Part shown: in pieces, positions 8,276 through 17,548 of the stretch
Layout: each line of letters opens with the position of its first letter
Numbering within the stretch: position 1 is the stretch's first letter
Origin: Proteus terrae
Lineage (GTDB): Bacteria; Pseudomonadota; Gammaproteobacteria; Enterobacterales; Enterobacteriaceae
Length of the DNA: 61,955 nucleotides
Direction of reading: 5' to 3'
NCBI RefSeq assembly: GCF_003144325.1
Contig: NZ_PENS01000020.1
Span: 1-61,955, forward strand
Notes under the pieces: generated by a model
What the model was told of the DNA's origin: nothing
Database searches by the model: none
What the model saw: the letters and a program-made list of their open reading frames with translations, nothing else
Translations under genes and position numbers: made by a program

Positions 8276-9421
8276 ATGGTCAGTATCGTATTAGTTTCAA
8301 AGAGCCTTACGCTCGCCAATGGTATCAAAGAGCTCGTTAATCAGACTGTAGATCGCCAAGTAAAAATTGCCATTGCAACTAACTACCAAACACCTTCTGA
8401 TCTTGCTAATGAAGTGTCACCAGAAACCATACTCACAGCAATTAAAAAGAGTTATAACAAACAAGGTGTACTCGTTTTACTCGATACTTATCATTCAGCA
8501 CAAAACGCGGCACTCGCCATCGCTAATCTTGAGCATAACGTTGCCACAAATGTTGCGTTAAGTTCAGCTCCGATTGTCGAAGGCACCTTGGCTGCGGCCA
8601 ATAGTATTGCGCTAGGCGCTTCACTTGAAGAAGCAGAAAAAGCAGCACATAAAACCATTACAATTAAAAAACTGCAATTAGGCGAAAATCTTCCTAATTT
8701 TAATATTCACCCTAAAAACACAAATTACGAACCTGTCAGAATTATCACCGCACCTGTTTGGCTATACCCTTATCATCGTTTCGTGATCCCTCGTAAAAAA
8801 ATATCCTCTCATTTATTACTTGAAGAGCAAAAACGTCTCGTAAAAGCGATTGAGCGATCCCAAAAGGATATAGACTGGTTAACTGAGGAAGCGTATCGCA
8901 AGGTTGGAGAACAATATGCTCATATTTTTTCTAGTCACCGCTTCTTATTAGAAAATACCGAATTACAACTGACTGTATGTAGCATGATAAACAAACACCA
9001 CTGCAATGCTGAATTCGCCTTACAGCAGACATTTATTGATTTAATAGATACTTACGCGCAAATGGATGATGATAATATGCGTGCTCGTGAAAGTGATTTA
9101 GATGATATTTTATATCGATTACTACGCTATTTAACTTCTGCTCCCCCTCCAATCACGCATCCTCCTTATACAAACGCAATTTTAGTAACAAAACTGCTTC
9201 ATCCTTCAACATTAATGGCTCTTGATACCAACAAGATCAAGGGAATTTTATTAAGTCATGGGAACCCTCTATCTAATACTACAGTATTAGCCAATGCATT
9301 AGATATTCCAATTATTAACGAGGCGGGAAGGCAAGCCCTTTCGCTGACTGATGGGCAAAATATCACACTAAAAAAAGTCCAAAATATGTGGCTTTATCAA
9401 AATACCTATATCTCTCATTAA
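8276..9421 (+). CDS. DhaM-like PTS protein lacking its phosphorylatable histidines
   Basis: DhaM relays phosphate from the PTS to the dihydroxyacetone kinase DhaKL through EIIA, HPr and EI-like domains. Residues 1-130 look like the DhaM EIIA domain (VSIVLVSKSLTLANGIKEL; SSAPIVEGTLAAANSIALGAS). The C-terminal 200 residues look like the EI N-terminal region (QKDIDWL; SDLDDILYRLLRYL). The catalytic His of VSHS in the EIIA domain is Lys9 here, and the TSHAAILAR His of EI is Asn334 in LLSHGNPLSNTTVLAN. I see no HPr domain. It cannot act as a normal phosphocarrier at these sites; a regulatory role is possible. dhaK and dhaL are absent from the window. Confidence 0.75.
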   Translation: MVSIVLVSKSLTLANGIKELVNQTVDRQVKIAIATNYQTPSDLANEVSPETILTAIKKSYNKQGVLVLLDTYHSAQNAALAIANLEHNVATNVALSSAPIVEGTLAAANSIALGASLEEAEKAAHKTITIKKLQLGENLPNFNIHPKNTNYEPVRIITAPVWLYPYHRFVIPRKKISSHLLLEEQKRLVKAIERSQKDIDWLTEEAYRKVGEQYAHIFSSHRFLLENTELQLTVCSMINKHHCNAEFALQQTFIDLIDTYAQMDDDNMRARESDLDDILYRLLRYLTSAPPPITHPPYTNAILVTKLLHPSTLMALDTNKIKGILLSHGNPLSNTTVLANALDIPIINEAGRQALSLTDGQNITLKKVQNMWLYQNTYISH

Positions 9422-9512
9422 AAATGAGAGTATTTAAATAACCAGTGTTCCACAGTGTCAGGTTATTTAATTTCCTTATTATCTTATATTTAATCTCTTT
9501 TTTACTAAAAAA

Positions 9513-9547
9513 TAAAAAAAGGGAACAAAAGATCCTCTTTTATTCCC
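9513..9547 (-). terminator. Terminator after glpABC
   Basis: On the minus strand GGGAA (9547 side) and TTCCC, with partly paired AAAAGAGGATCTTTT inside, form a hairpin followed by TTTTTTTATT. It lies 55-90 bp beyond the glpC stop. Confidence 0.75.
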
Positions 9548-9602
9548 TAGCTGCTTGTTATCTTAGTAATCAATTACTTTTTTATTATCTAATAGGCAAT
9601 AC

Positions 9603-10796
9603 TTATAATGCTCTTGCCAGTAAACTAATGGGGTGTTCACATTTTTTTGTCGTTGACATCTCAATTTGCCATTTACAGGTTTCACAGTCTGTAATTACCA
9701 AATCACAGCCACTCTCTTCAATTTGACGGAATAAGCCCGCTCCAATGCCTTGAGCAACATCATAGTTTTCAGATTTAAAACCGTAAGTTCCGGCAATACC
9801 ACAGCATTGAGAATCTAAAACAATGACCTCAACACCTGGGATACGTTTAATTAAATCAATGGAATATGCTGTCCATCCCATTTTTTCCATATGACAAGGT
9901 GTGTGATACACCACTTTTAACGGAGTATGTTTCAGTGGTAATTCACGACCTTCTTCTAATAAACGATAAATATAGCGTGTCGCTAATTCAATATTTTCAC
10001 GTACTTTTGATGTATCAACATCAAGAATATGTTCATACTCATCACGAATAGTGAAAGTACAAGTTGATGATGTTGCAACGACAGGAATATTGTTTTCAAC
10101 AATTTTTTCTGTCAGTGATTCAAGGTTGACTGCGGCTTGTTTTTTGGCTTGTTTAACAAAACCATTCGCAATTAATGCAACACCACAGCATTTTTCGCGT
10201 TTTAATAACTGAACACCAATCTCCATTTTATTGAATACTTTAACTAAATCTTTCCCTAATTGTGGGTGGTTATAGTTAGCGTAACAACCATGGAAGAAGG
10301 CTACTTGATCTTTAAAACGCGCTTGCTCTTCAACTTGTTTTTTCATCCACGTTCTAAATGTACCAAAAGAGTATTTTGGTAATTCGCGACGATGGTCAAT
10401 TTTAAGTGCTTTATCCAAGATTTTACGTACAGGTTTTAATCCTGTAATGGTATTTACTATCGGCGCCATTGGCGTTGATAATGTTCCCATTAAATCCGTA
10501 TGACTTAAAATAGCATCACGAAGTTTTGGTGTTTTCGTATTGTAGTTCAGTTTCGCACGCGAAATGATGTCACCAATCTTCACATCTGACGGACAAGCAA
10601 CTTCACAACGCTTACAGTTAGTGCAATATTTCAATGCTTCATCATAAAGCATCGGATCTTTTAGACGTAAACGCTCACCATCAGGGCCCGCTTGTTTAGG
10701 GCCAGGGTAAAGTGGATTTACTTTTGCAACTGGGCAGTAAGTAGTACAAACTGTACACTTAATGCACGCTTCAAAACTGTTATCATGTAAACTCAT
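9603..10796 (-). CDS. glpC: Anaerobic glycerol-3-phosphate dehydrogenase subunit C
   Basis: GlpC is the iron-sulfur, membrane-associated subunit of GlpABC that passes electrons from sn-glycerol-3-phosphate oxidation to menaquinone in anaerobic growth. N-terminal motifs CIKCTVCTTYCP and CTNCKRCEVACP bind two [4Fe-4S] clusters. Two CCG cysteine-rich motifs follow, CCGVALI and CCGIAGTYG, as in heterodisulfide reductase D-like proteins. Length is 397 residues, as in the family. The start overlaps the glpB stop by four bases, indicating translational coupling. It is the last gene of the operon, with a terminator downstream. Confidence 0.97.
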   Translation of the reverse strand: MSLHDNSFEACIKCTVCTTYCPVAKVNPLYPGPKQAGPDGERLRLKDPMLYDEALKYCTNCKRCEVACPSDVKIGDIISRAKLNYNTKTPKLRDAILSHTDLMGTLSTPMAPIVNTITGLKPVRKILDKALKIDHRRELPKYSFGTFRTWMKKQVEEQARFKDQVAFFHGCYANYNHPQLGKDLVKVFNKMEIGVQLLKREKCCGVALIANGFVKQAKKQAAVNLESLTEKIVENNIPVVATSSTCTFTIRDEYEHILDVDTSKVRENIELATRYIYRLLEEGRELPLKHTPLKVVYHTPCHMEKMGWTAYSIDLIKRIPGVEVIVLDSQCCGIAGTYGFKSENYDVAQGIGAGLFRQIEESGCDLVITDCETCKWQIEMSTTKKCEHPISLLARAL

Positions 10797-12100
10797 TGTG
10801 CTGCCTCCACAACCGCAGATGTGGTCTGTTCTGATTTATTGTGCTGTAAAATTTGTTGCGCTGCATAAAGTGCGCTGATCATTGAAACACCCGCACCACA
10901 ACCTTCATTAAGAGGGTCAAACCCACCTAATACAGCACCTACAGCGTAAACATTCTCTAAGACCTCACCGTATTTCATCGGTCTTAATTGACTATCTGTA
11001 TCAACACCAAATCGCATATAAGGCTGTTTTGCAAAGACATTTACTTGTGTCCACTCATTGCGTGGTAATGTCTCTAGCAAATCAAGCTCCATTAAAGGTT
11101 CATAGACACGATCAAACTCTGCAATTAAACCATTATTGAAGAAACTGCCTGTTGCCAATACAACATGTTCACTACGAATAGGAATATCAGTATGGTTTCG
11201 AGTATGAATACCTGTAACTTTATTACCAATTAAATCAACTTGTTCTGCACGATCGCCCGGCATAATTAAACCGCCAGCTTTTTGGAAACGCAGTTTTAAT
11301 GCTTGGTGTAAACGAATACCTAATAGTGATGGCGGTAGTGTCGGTAATAAACAAATAGGTTTACCCACAAGTTGTTGAAGTAGCGTCACAGGCTCTTCTG
11401 CATCCAGCCCGATACATGCAGGCAAAATAATCGCTTCAACACTGTCATCAATATGTTTTTTCAGCTCTTCCGCTAACGCTTTGGTGTTTTCAGGCTTATC
11501 TAAATAACGAGCAATATTAACTGCTCTAAATTCACTTGGGTTATCACGTAATCTGTCTAATAGCGGTAAATGAATATGATACGGAATAGATTCAACACCC
11601 TGCTCATTCAGCGTATTGCTTGCAAATTGTGGCTGAAAATCTAAGAAGCCTTCAATTCCAACAACCGCCAGCTTTTTCCACGGCAGTGCTTGGTCAACAC
11701 CATGAGTGGGTACACGTTTTGGACTCATCCAACTCATACGTGAACGCCCAACAGGTGTAATACGATAATGGTTTTCATCACCACTACCTTGATATTCAAG
11801 GTCTTTTGTACTTTCCAGTAATGCTTGAGCCTGTTCAATTAAAATTGAAACTTGTGTTTCACCCATACGACTATAAGGATGTTTAGGGGCAAGTTCAGCT
11901 AATGTTGCTAAAGCTTTCTTCGGCTGAGTCACTAATGAACCATCAGGAAGATGAGTTAATAGATCCAACGACCCCGATGAAAAATGCAGTGCACTTTGGC
12001 CATTGCTGATAATTGCGCAAGACTTACCGGCTTCAGCAAGACGAATACCTGCGGTTAAACCTGCAAGTCCGCTACCTATAATGATGACGTCAAATTTCAT
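10793..12100 (-). CDS. glpB: Anaerobic glycerol-3-phosphate dehydrogenase subunit B
   Basis: GlpB is the FMN-containing subunit linking GlpA to the iron-sulfur subunit GlpC. The N-terminus MKFDVIIIGSGLAGLTAG carries the dinucleotide-binding Rossmann motif. The frame extends 10 codons upstream, but the ATG at 12100 gives the family start and follows GGAGGCAGATA, so it is chosen. The start overlaps the glpA 3' end by 11 bp. The conserved C-terminal flavin motif GGFDPLNEGCGAGVS is present. Length is 435 residues. Confidence 0.96.
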   Translation of the reverse strand: MKFDVIIIGSGLAGLTAGIRLAEAGKSCAIISNGQSALHFSSGSLDLLTHLPDGSLVTQPKKALATLAELAPKHPYSRMGETQVSILIEQAQALLESTKDLEYQGSGDENHYRITPVGRSRMSWMSPKRVPTHGVDQALPWKKLAVVGIEGFLDFQPQFASNTLNEQGVESIPYHIHLPLLDRLRDNPSEFRAVNIARYLDKPENTKALAEELKKHIDDSVEAIILPACIGLDAEEPVTLLQQLVGKPICLLPTLPPSLLGIRLHQALKLRFQKAGGLIMPGDRAEQVDLIGNKVTGIHTRNHTDIPIRSEHVVLATGSFFNNGLIAEFDRVYEPLMELDLLETLPRNEWTQVNVFAKQPYMRFGVDTDSQLRPMKYGEVLENVYAVGAVLGGFDPLNEGCGAGVSMISALYAAQQILQHNKSEQTTSAVVEAAQ

Positions 12101-13748
12101 TATCTGCCTCCGCTGAAGCTGTTTTTTCAATCATATCAGCATCTAAACCACATAAACCTTGGTAAACCCAACTGGTGAATTCACTTTCACGTAATGCATT
12201 ACCCCAAGCAATTGGTCGAATACCTTTCCAACGCTCATTTAAGAAATGGGCAAGCTGTTGTTCTGATTCGTGAGGAGTAGTAACTTGTAAACGGTTTAAT
12301 AAACCCGCTGCACGACAAGCACAAAGTTCACCTTGGCATGTTCCCATACCCACACGAGTACGGCGACGTAAATCAAGTAAATTGTTGACTGTTAAAGAGT
12401 TAACTGCATAGCGAACTTCCCCCGCAGTAACAGCTTCACATTCACAAACTAAACTCTTATCACTACGCTCATTGCTCAATAATTTATTAGCTAAATCACC
12501 ATGGCGATAAACCGCAGAACCACGAATGGGCGCAGGTAATGAAACAACGCTACGTAATGCTTGCTCTGCTGACTGACGAGAGCCCGGTAAAGCTTCTTCT
12601 GCTGTGGTACATTTTGCAGAAACATTTAATTTTTCGCAGATTTTATCTGTTGCCCATTCAGCCATTAAACGGTAAGTCATTAATTTACCGCCAGTAATAG
12701 TAATGAAGCCTTCTAATCCATCACGTTGCGCATGGTCGAGTAAAACAATACCACGACTAACATTACGACCAGATGGATCATCATCACTTGCCACTAAAGG
12801 ACGCACACCAGCATAAGCACGTAAAATTCGAGTTTGAGCCAGTTTTGGCGCTAACATTGAACCTTCACGGATAAGAATATCGACTTCTTCAGGGGTGACA
12901 TACATATTGTCAATTTCATCGTAAGGTACTCGTGTTGATGTTGTACCAATCAATGAAATGGTGTCGCCAGGAACTAAAATATCGGCATCCGCAGGTTTAC
13001 GACAACGGTTGATCACCATATTGTTAATACGATGACCCAAAATCAGTAATGCACCTTTGGCTGGGAACATACGAACTTTTAACTCGCCATACTCAGCGAT
13101 TTTTTGTCCCCAAATCCCCCCAGCATTCGCCACTATTTGCGCGCGAATTTCATACAGTTTTTTCGCTTGATGATCGTAAACTTTCACGCCTTTAACACGG
13201 TCACCTTCACGAATAAGTCCAACGACTTCATGATAAGTCAGTACTTGAGCGCCATGTTCGCGGGCATCTAACATATTTGCGGCGGTTAAACGGAAAGGAT
13301 CAACTGTGCCATCAGGAACTTTAACCGCACCGATTAAATTAGGGTTAACAGAAGGCTCTAAGCGAATAGCTTCTTCGGGTGAAATCGCTTGAGCATCAAT
13401 CCCTGCGGCTTGGCAAGATTGAATAAAGGTCTGTTGAAACTCTAAAGAATCTTCAGGAAGGGTAATAAAAAGGCCATCCGTTCTTTCAACACAATGACGA
13501 GCGACCCGTTTTAAAATCATGTTTTCTTCAATACACTCACGCGCTGACTCTGGGTCTGTTACTGCATAACGCGCACCACTGTGTAACAATCCATGATTTC
13601 GACCGGTTGCACCGGTTGCAATATCATGTCTTTCTAGCAGGACGCAACGTAATCCACGGCGTGCACAGTCTCTTGCCATGCCCGCACCAGTTGCTCCCCC
13701 GCCAATAATAATGACATCAGTTTCTGTCACTGGTGAACCGCTCATCAT
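12090..13748 (-). CDS. glpA: Anaerobic glycerol-3-phosphate dehydrogenase subunit A
   Basis: GlpA is the catalytic FAD subunit that oxidises sn-glycerol-3-phosphate to dihydroxyacetone phosphate. TDVIIIGGGATGAGMARDCARRGL near residue 10 is the FAD-binding site; the DAO fold follows, with ATGATGRNHGLLHSGARYA. The C-terminus carries a BFD-like [2Fe-2S] domain (CECEAVTAGEV; GMGTCQGELCACRAAGLL). Length is 552 residues. It is the first gene of glpABC and divergent from glpT, with a shared 380-bp control region. Two adjacent ATGs (13748, 13745) could serve; GAGGG precedes them. Confidence 0.97.
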   Translation of the reverse strand: MMSGSPVTETDVIIIGGGATGAGMARDCARRGLRCVLLERHDIATGATGRNHGLLHSGARYAVTDPESARECIEENMILKRVARHCVERTDGLFITLPEDSLEFQQTFIQSCQAAGIDAQAISPEEAIRLEPSVNPNLIGAVKVPDGTVDPFRLTAANMLDAREHGAQVLTYHEVVGLIREGDRVKGVKVYDHQAKKLYEIRAQIVANAGGIWGQKIAEYGELKVRMFPAKGALLILGHRINNMVINRCRKPADADILVPGDTISLIGTTSTRVPYDEIDNMYVTPEEVDILIREGSMLAPKLAQTRILRAYAGVRPLVASDDDPSGRNVSRGIVLLDHAQRDGLEGFITITGGKLMTYRLMAEWATDKICEKLNVSAKCTTAEEALPGSRQSAEQALRSVVSLPAPIRGSAVYRHGDLANKLLSNERSDKSLVCECEAVTAGEVRYAVNSLTVNNLLDLRRRTRVGMGTCQGELCACRAAGLLNRLQVTTPHESEQQLAHFLNERWKGIRPIAWGNALRESEFTSWVYQGLCGLDADMIEKTASAEADNEI

Positions 13749-13837
13749 AGAGATGCCCTCTCACATTACATTCAGCAAACGCTTATTTATTCTTTAGCGT
13801 TAATTATAGTGTATAAGATACACAAAAAATGTGGTTA

Positions 13838-13857
13838 ATGTTTGATAATGAGCAAAA
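13838..13857. promoter_or_regulatory. GlpR-like operator in the glpA-glpT control region
   Basis: AATGTTTGATAATGAGCAAA resembles the GlpR operator pattern (ATGTTCGATAACGAACAT). GlpR represses glp operons until glycerol-3-phosphate binds. A second imperfect match may exist near 14070 (ACTGTTCGTTTTGTCATTA). Assigned by eye from consensus; GlpR is not in the window. Confidence 0.5.
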
Positions 13858-13899
13858 ACGAAAGAGAAACGCTCACGAGTGAAAGATTAAAACCACATA

Positions 13900-13915
13900 T
13901 GTGACACCAATCACA
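13900..13915. promoter_or_regulatory. Perfect CRP site between glpA and glpT
   Basis: TGTGACACCAATCACA matches the CRP core TGTGA-N6-TCACA at all ten conserved positions. It sits between the divergent glpABC and glpTQ genes, whose E. coli counterparts are cAMP-CRP activated. Nearby TTGATAAAGTTAA (about 13937) is a partial FNR match. Confidence 0.85.
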
Positions 13916-14128
13916 AATTATTTAACAAAAAGTATTTGATAAAGTTAACATATCACTCAAAATTGCACATCTTGAAAAATTATTCGACAACTGAGTAATA
14001 CCTCACAGTAAATTTGATTGTATAAGTTTACTATTAAGTTCGTTAAAGAAAATTTTTTGATAACTTCACTGTTCGTTTTGTCATTATTTAATATCAACAT
14101 ATTAAAATAAAAGCCATCGGAGGCTAAT

Positions 14129-15481
14129 ATGTTAAGTCTGTTTAGACCTGCGCCACATAAAGCGCGTTTGCCAAAAGAGCAGATAGATCCCGTCTATCGT
14201 CGTCTACGTTGGCAGATCTTTATGGGGATTTTCTTCGGTTACGCTGCTTATTATTTAGTAAGAAAAAACTTTGCGTTAGCAATGCCTTATCTTGTAGAAG
14301 AGGGATTCTCAAAAGGGGATCTAGGTTTTGCGTTATCAGGGATCTCTATTGCTTATGGTTTCTCTAAGTTTATTATGGGATCGTTCTCTGACCGCGCTAA
14401 CCCACGTTATTTCTTACCAGCAGGTCTTATTTTAGCATCTTTAGTGATGTTAGTTATGGGCTTTGTTCCATGGGCAACTTCGAGCATTATGATTATGTTC
14501 GTTCTGTTGTTCCTTTGTGGTTGGTTCCAAGGTATGGGTTGGCCTCCTTGTGGACGTACCATGGTTCACTGGTGGTCACAGAAAGAACGTGGCGGTATCG
14601 TTTCTATCTGGAACTGTGCGCATAACGTCGGTGGTGGTTTACCTCCGTTACTGTTCTTATTAGGTATGGCGTGGTTTAACGACTGGAAAGCAGCGTTATA
14701 TATGCCAGCATTTGCGGCAATCTTAGTTGCAATGATTGCATTCGCATTAATGCGTGATACCCCTCAATCTTGTGGTTTACCTTCAATTGAAGAGTACAAA
14801 AACGATTATCCACCTGATTATAAAGAAACTGACGAACAAGAACTGACAGCAAAAGAAATCTTTATGAAGTATGTGTTCCCTAACAAACTTCTGTGGATGA
14901 TTGCAATTGCGAACGTGTTCGTTTACTTACTACGCTATGGCGTGCTGGATTGGTCACCAACTTATCTGCGTGAAGTAAAACACTTCGCAATGGATAAATC
15001 ATCATGGGCTTACTTCTTATACGAATACGCAGGTATTCCGGGCACACTGCTGTGTGGTTGGATGTCGGATAAAGTGTTCAGAGGTAACCGTGGTGCAACA
15101 GGTGTGTTCTTCATGACCTTAGTCACTATCGCAACTATCGTATTCTGGATGAACCCAGCGGGTAACCCGAATGTTGATATGGCGTGTATGTTAATCATCG
15201 GTTTCTTAATCTACGGTCCTGTTATGTTGATTGGTCTGCATGCTCTTGAGCTTGCACCGAAAAAAGCAGCAGGTACAGCAGCAGGCTTTACCGGTTTATT
15301 CGGTTACTTAGGTGGTTCTGTTGCGGCGAGTGCTATCGTAGGTTACACAGTTGACTACTTCGGCTGGGATGGCGGCTTTATGGTCATGATCGGCGGTAGT
15401 GCACTGTCTGTTGTGTTATTACTTATCGTGATGGTTACCGAAACCAAACACAAACGTGAAATGCTTCAGAAATACGAATAA
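14129..15481 (+). CDS. glpT: Glycerol-3-phosphate:phosphate antiporter GlpT
   Basis: GlpT is a major facilitator superfamily antiporter that brings in sn-glycerol-3-phosphate in exchange for phosphate; it also admits fosfomycin. The 450-residue protein has 12 membrane segments with the family motifs [20 protein letters not shown] near the start and [19 protein letters not shown] in the first half. CGGAGG precedes the ATG by 6 bases. It is divergent from glpABC. A hairpin terminator immediately follows, before glpQ. Confidence 0.97.
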   Translation: MLSLFRPAPHKARLPKEQIDPVYRRLRWQIFMGIFFGYAAYYLVRKNFALAMPYLVEEGFSKGDLGFALSGISIAYGFSKFIMGSFSDRANPRYFLPAGLILASLVMLVMGFVPWATSSIMIMFVLLFLCGWFQGMGWPPCGRTMVHWWSQKERGGIVSIWNCAHNVGGGLPPLLFLLGMAWFNDWKAALYMPAFAAILVAMIAFALMRDTPQSCGLPSIEEYKNDYPPDYKETDEQELTAKEIFMKYVFPNKLLWMIAIANVFVYLLRYGVLDWSPTYLREVKHFAMDKSSWAYFLYEYAGIPGTLLCGWMSDKVFRGNRGATGVFFMTLVTIATIVFWMNPAGNPNVDMACMLIIGFLIYGPVMLIGLHALELAPKKAAGTAAGFTGLFGYLGGSVAASAIVGYTVDYFGWDGGFMVMIGGSALSVVLLLIVMVTETKHKREMLQKYE

Positions 15482-15529
15482 TCGCTAACTGATTATTTAT
15501 GAAATTAGCTAAATCTCATCTCTAAAAAC

Positions 15530-15564
15530 CAAGCCACATCAACTGTTTTGATGTGGCTTTTTTA
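15530..15564 (+). terminator. Rho-independent terminator between glpT and glpQ
   Basis: AAGCCACATCA and TGATGTGGCTT form an 11-bp stem around a short loop, followed by TTTTT. Lying between genes that usually share a transcript, it would reduce or separate glpQ expression. Confidence 0.9.
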
Positions 15565-15616
15565 TTGCCAACTGTACATAACTTTATTGTACGTAGAATT
15601 AAAATGGAGCAGCTTT

Positions 15617-16696
15617 ATGAGTACATCTTTTAGAATAAAACCGTTAGTTGCAGGCGTTCTTTTAACTCTATCCTTAAGTGCAATCGCACAAGCGGCAAGT
15701 GATAAGGTCGTTATCGCTCACCGTGGTGCAAGTGGTTATTTGCCTGAACATACGCTTCCTGCCAAAGCATTAGCTTATGCCCAAGGTGCAGATTATCTAG
15801 AGCAAGACTTGGTGATGACCAAAGACAACGAATTAGTTGTTTTACATGACCACTATCTTGATCGTGTAACAGATGTGGCTGATCGTTATCCTGATAGAGC
15901 AAGAAAAGATGGCCGTTACTATGCTATCGACTTTACCCTTGAAGAAATTAAGGGACTGAAATTTACCGAAGGTTTTGACATTGTTGATGGTAAAAAAGTC
16001 CAAAGTTATCCAAACCGTTTCCCTATGGGCAAATCGGATTTCCGTGTACATACTTTCCAAGAAGAAATTGAATTTATCCAAGGTCTAAACAAATCAACAG
16101 GTCAAGATATTGGTATTTATCCTGAAATCAAAGCACCTTGGTTCCATGAACAAGAAGGTAAAGACATTACCACTAAAGTACTGGAAGTACTTAAACAGTA
16201 CGGTTATACGAAAAAAACCGACAATGTTTATCTACAATCATTCGATGCTAACGACCTAAAACGCATCAAAACAGAATTGATGCCAAAAATGGGCATGGAT
16301 CTAAAACTTGTTCAGCTAATTGCTTATACCGACTGGAATGAGACATATGAAAAACAGCCTGACGGTACATGGACAAACTACAGCTATGAGTGGATGTTTA
16401 AGCCGGGTGCAATGAAAGAAATTGCAACTTATGCTGATGCTATTGGCCCTGATTATCATATGTTAGTTGAAGCAGATTCAACGCCAGAAAAAATCACCTT
16501 AACGGGTATGGCAGCAGATGCTCACGCGAATAAACTAACCATTCATCCGTTTACTGTTCGTATTGATAAACTTCCTAAATACGCCAAAGACGGTGATCAA
16601 CTTTACGACATCATTTATAACCAAGCGGGTGCTGAAGGTGTCTTTACAGACTTCCCTGATTTAGGAGTTAAATTCTTACAAAAACAAGCTAAATAA
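15617..16696 (+). CDS. glpQ: Periplasmic glycerophosphodiester phosphodiesterase GlpQ
   Basis: GlpQ hydrolyses glycerophosphodiesters in the periplasm to sn-glycerol-3-phosphate, which GlpT imports. Residues 1-26 form a Sec signal peptide ending AQA, cleaved before ASDK. The GDPD catalytic motif VVIAHRGASGYLPEHT follows, with the metal and catalytic region LEQDLVMTKDNELVVLHD. The frame is open upstream of 15617, but the ATG there follows GGAG by 8 bases and starts the signal peptide directly. Length is 359 residues. It lies downstream of glpT, beyond a terminator. Confidence 0.96.
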   Translation: MSTSFRIKPLVAGVLLTLSLSAIAQAASDKVVIAHRGASGYLPEHTLPAKALAYAQGADYLEQDLVMTKDNELVVLHDHYLDRVTDVADRYPDRARKDGRYYAIDFTLEEIKGLKFTEGFDIVDGKKVQSYPNRFPMGKSDFRVHTFQEEIEFIQGLNKSTGQDIGIYPEIKAPWFHEQEGKDITTKVLEVLKQYGYTKKTDNVYLQSFDANDLKRIKTELMPKMGMDLKLVQLIAYTDWNETYEKQPDGTWTNYSYEWMFKPGAMKEIATYADAIGPDYHMLVEADSTPEKITLTGMAADAHANKLTIHPFTVRIDKLPKYAKDGDQLYDIIYNQAGAEGVFTDFPDLGVKFLQKQAK

Positions 16697-16729
16697 TTCA
16701 AGGTGTAGCTAGGCTACAAATAAATGAAA

Positions 16730-16761
16730 CACTAGCCACATACATGAGTATGTGGCTAGTG
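16730..16761. repeat. Long perfect hairpin after glpQ
   Basis: CACTAGCCACATAC (16730-16743) and GTATGTGGCTAGTG (16748-16761) are perfect 14-base complements around an ATGA loop. No T tract follows. It could be a processed or stability element of the glpQ transcript, or a terminator of non-standard form. Confidence 0.8.
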
Positions 16762-16954
16762 CTAGTGATACAGTCAACAATGCTATAACTTGAAGTATGA
16801 CAAGTAGATACTCTTTCTTGTAAGATTTGCGCCCTTTCTGATTGTATATTTCTTCATCTTTCTCTAACTTACTCAAATAATTTAATTAAAAAATCATAAT
16901 CACTTTTTAATTTAGCTATCATTATTTATTAAATATTTAGAGGAAGGGATCATT

Positions 16955-17512
16955 ATGACAATAATGGCTATTATTTTGCTTATTCTTATCGTTCTTTTTA
17001 TTGGTTGGGGAATTTCAATTTACAACCGTCTTATTGCGACACGTAATCAAGTAAGTAATCAGTTTGCGAATATTGACGTTATTTTAAAACAAAGAGCCGA
17101 CCAAATTCCTCAATTAATGGCAGTAGCTGAAAAAGCAATGGAGCACGAAAAAAGTGTATTTATTGCATTAAGTGACGCAAGACAACGCTATTTTAAAGCG
17201 CAAAATATTAATGAAAAAATCAGCGCAACAAATGAGATGAATACAGCACTACGAGGCATGATTGCCCTTGCTGAAAATTACCCGACGTTAATTTCAGGTG
17301 AACAACTCGCATTACTTCAAACTGGTGTTAGTGACGTAGAAAATAAAATTGCTCAACGTCGTGAAGGTTTTAATGATGCAGTGACTCACTACAACACCGC
17401 AATAGAAATGTTTCCTGATAGCTTAATTGCCGGCCTTTTCCGCTTTGAGCGTATGCAATTATTAGAAATACCAAAAGAAGAAATGAAATTTGAAGGTATC
17501 AGATTTAAATAA
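16955..17512 (+). CDS. LemA family protein (first copy)
   Basis: LemA proteins are anchored by one N-terminal helix and have a long helical domain outside; their molecular role is not settled. The anchor is residues 3-22, followed by the family signature IYNRLIATRNQVSNQFANIDVILKQRADQIPQL and a helical bundle to about residue 165. Length is 185 residues. AGGAAGGG lies 6 bases before the ATG. It heads a tight + strand cluster with a GIDE-domain protein, a second LemA and a small membrane protein, ending in one terminator. Confidence 0.9.
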   Translation: MTIMAIILLILIVLFIGWGISIYNRLIATRNQVSNQFANIDVILKQRADQIPQLMAVAEKAMEHEKSVFIALSDARQRYFKAQNINEKISATNEMNTALRGMIALAENYPTLISGEQLALLQTGVSDVENKIAQRREGFNDAVTHYNTAIEMFPDSLIAGLFRFERMQLLEIPKEEMKFEGIRFK

Positions 17513-17548
17513 CAATAAGTTAAATAACCGCATTAAGGATAAATTGCA

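Noticed and set aside
9445-9726. 93-codon + strand frame opposite the glpC 3' end
   Set aside because: Overlaps conserved glpC coding sequence, and its start lies in the glpABC terminator region.
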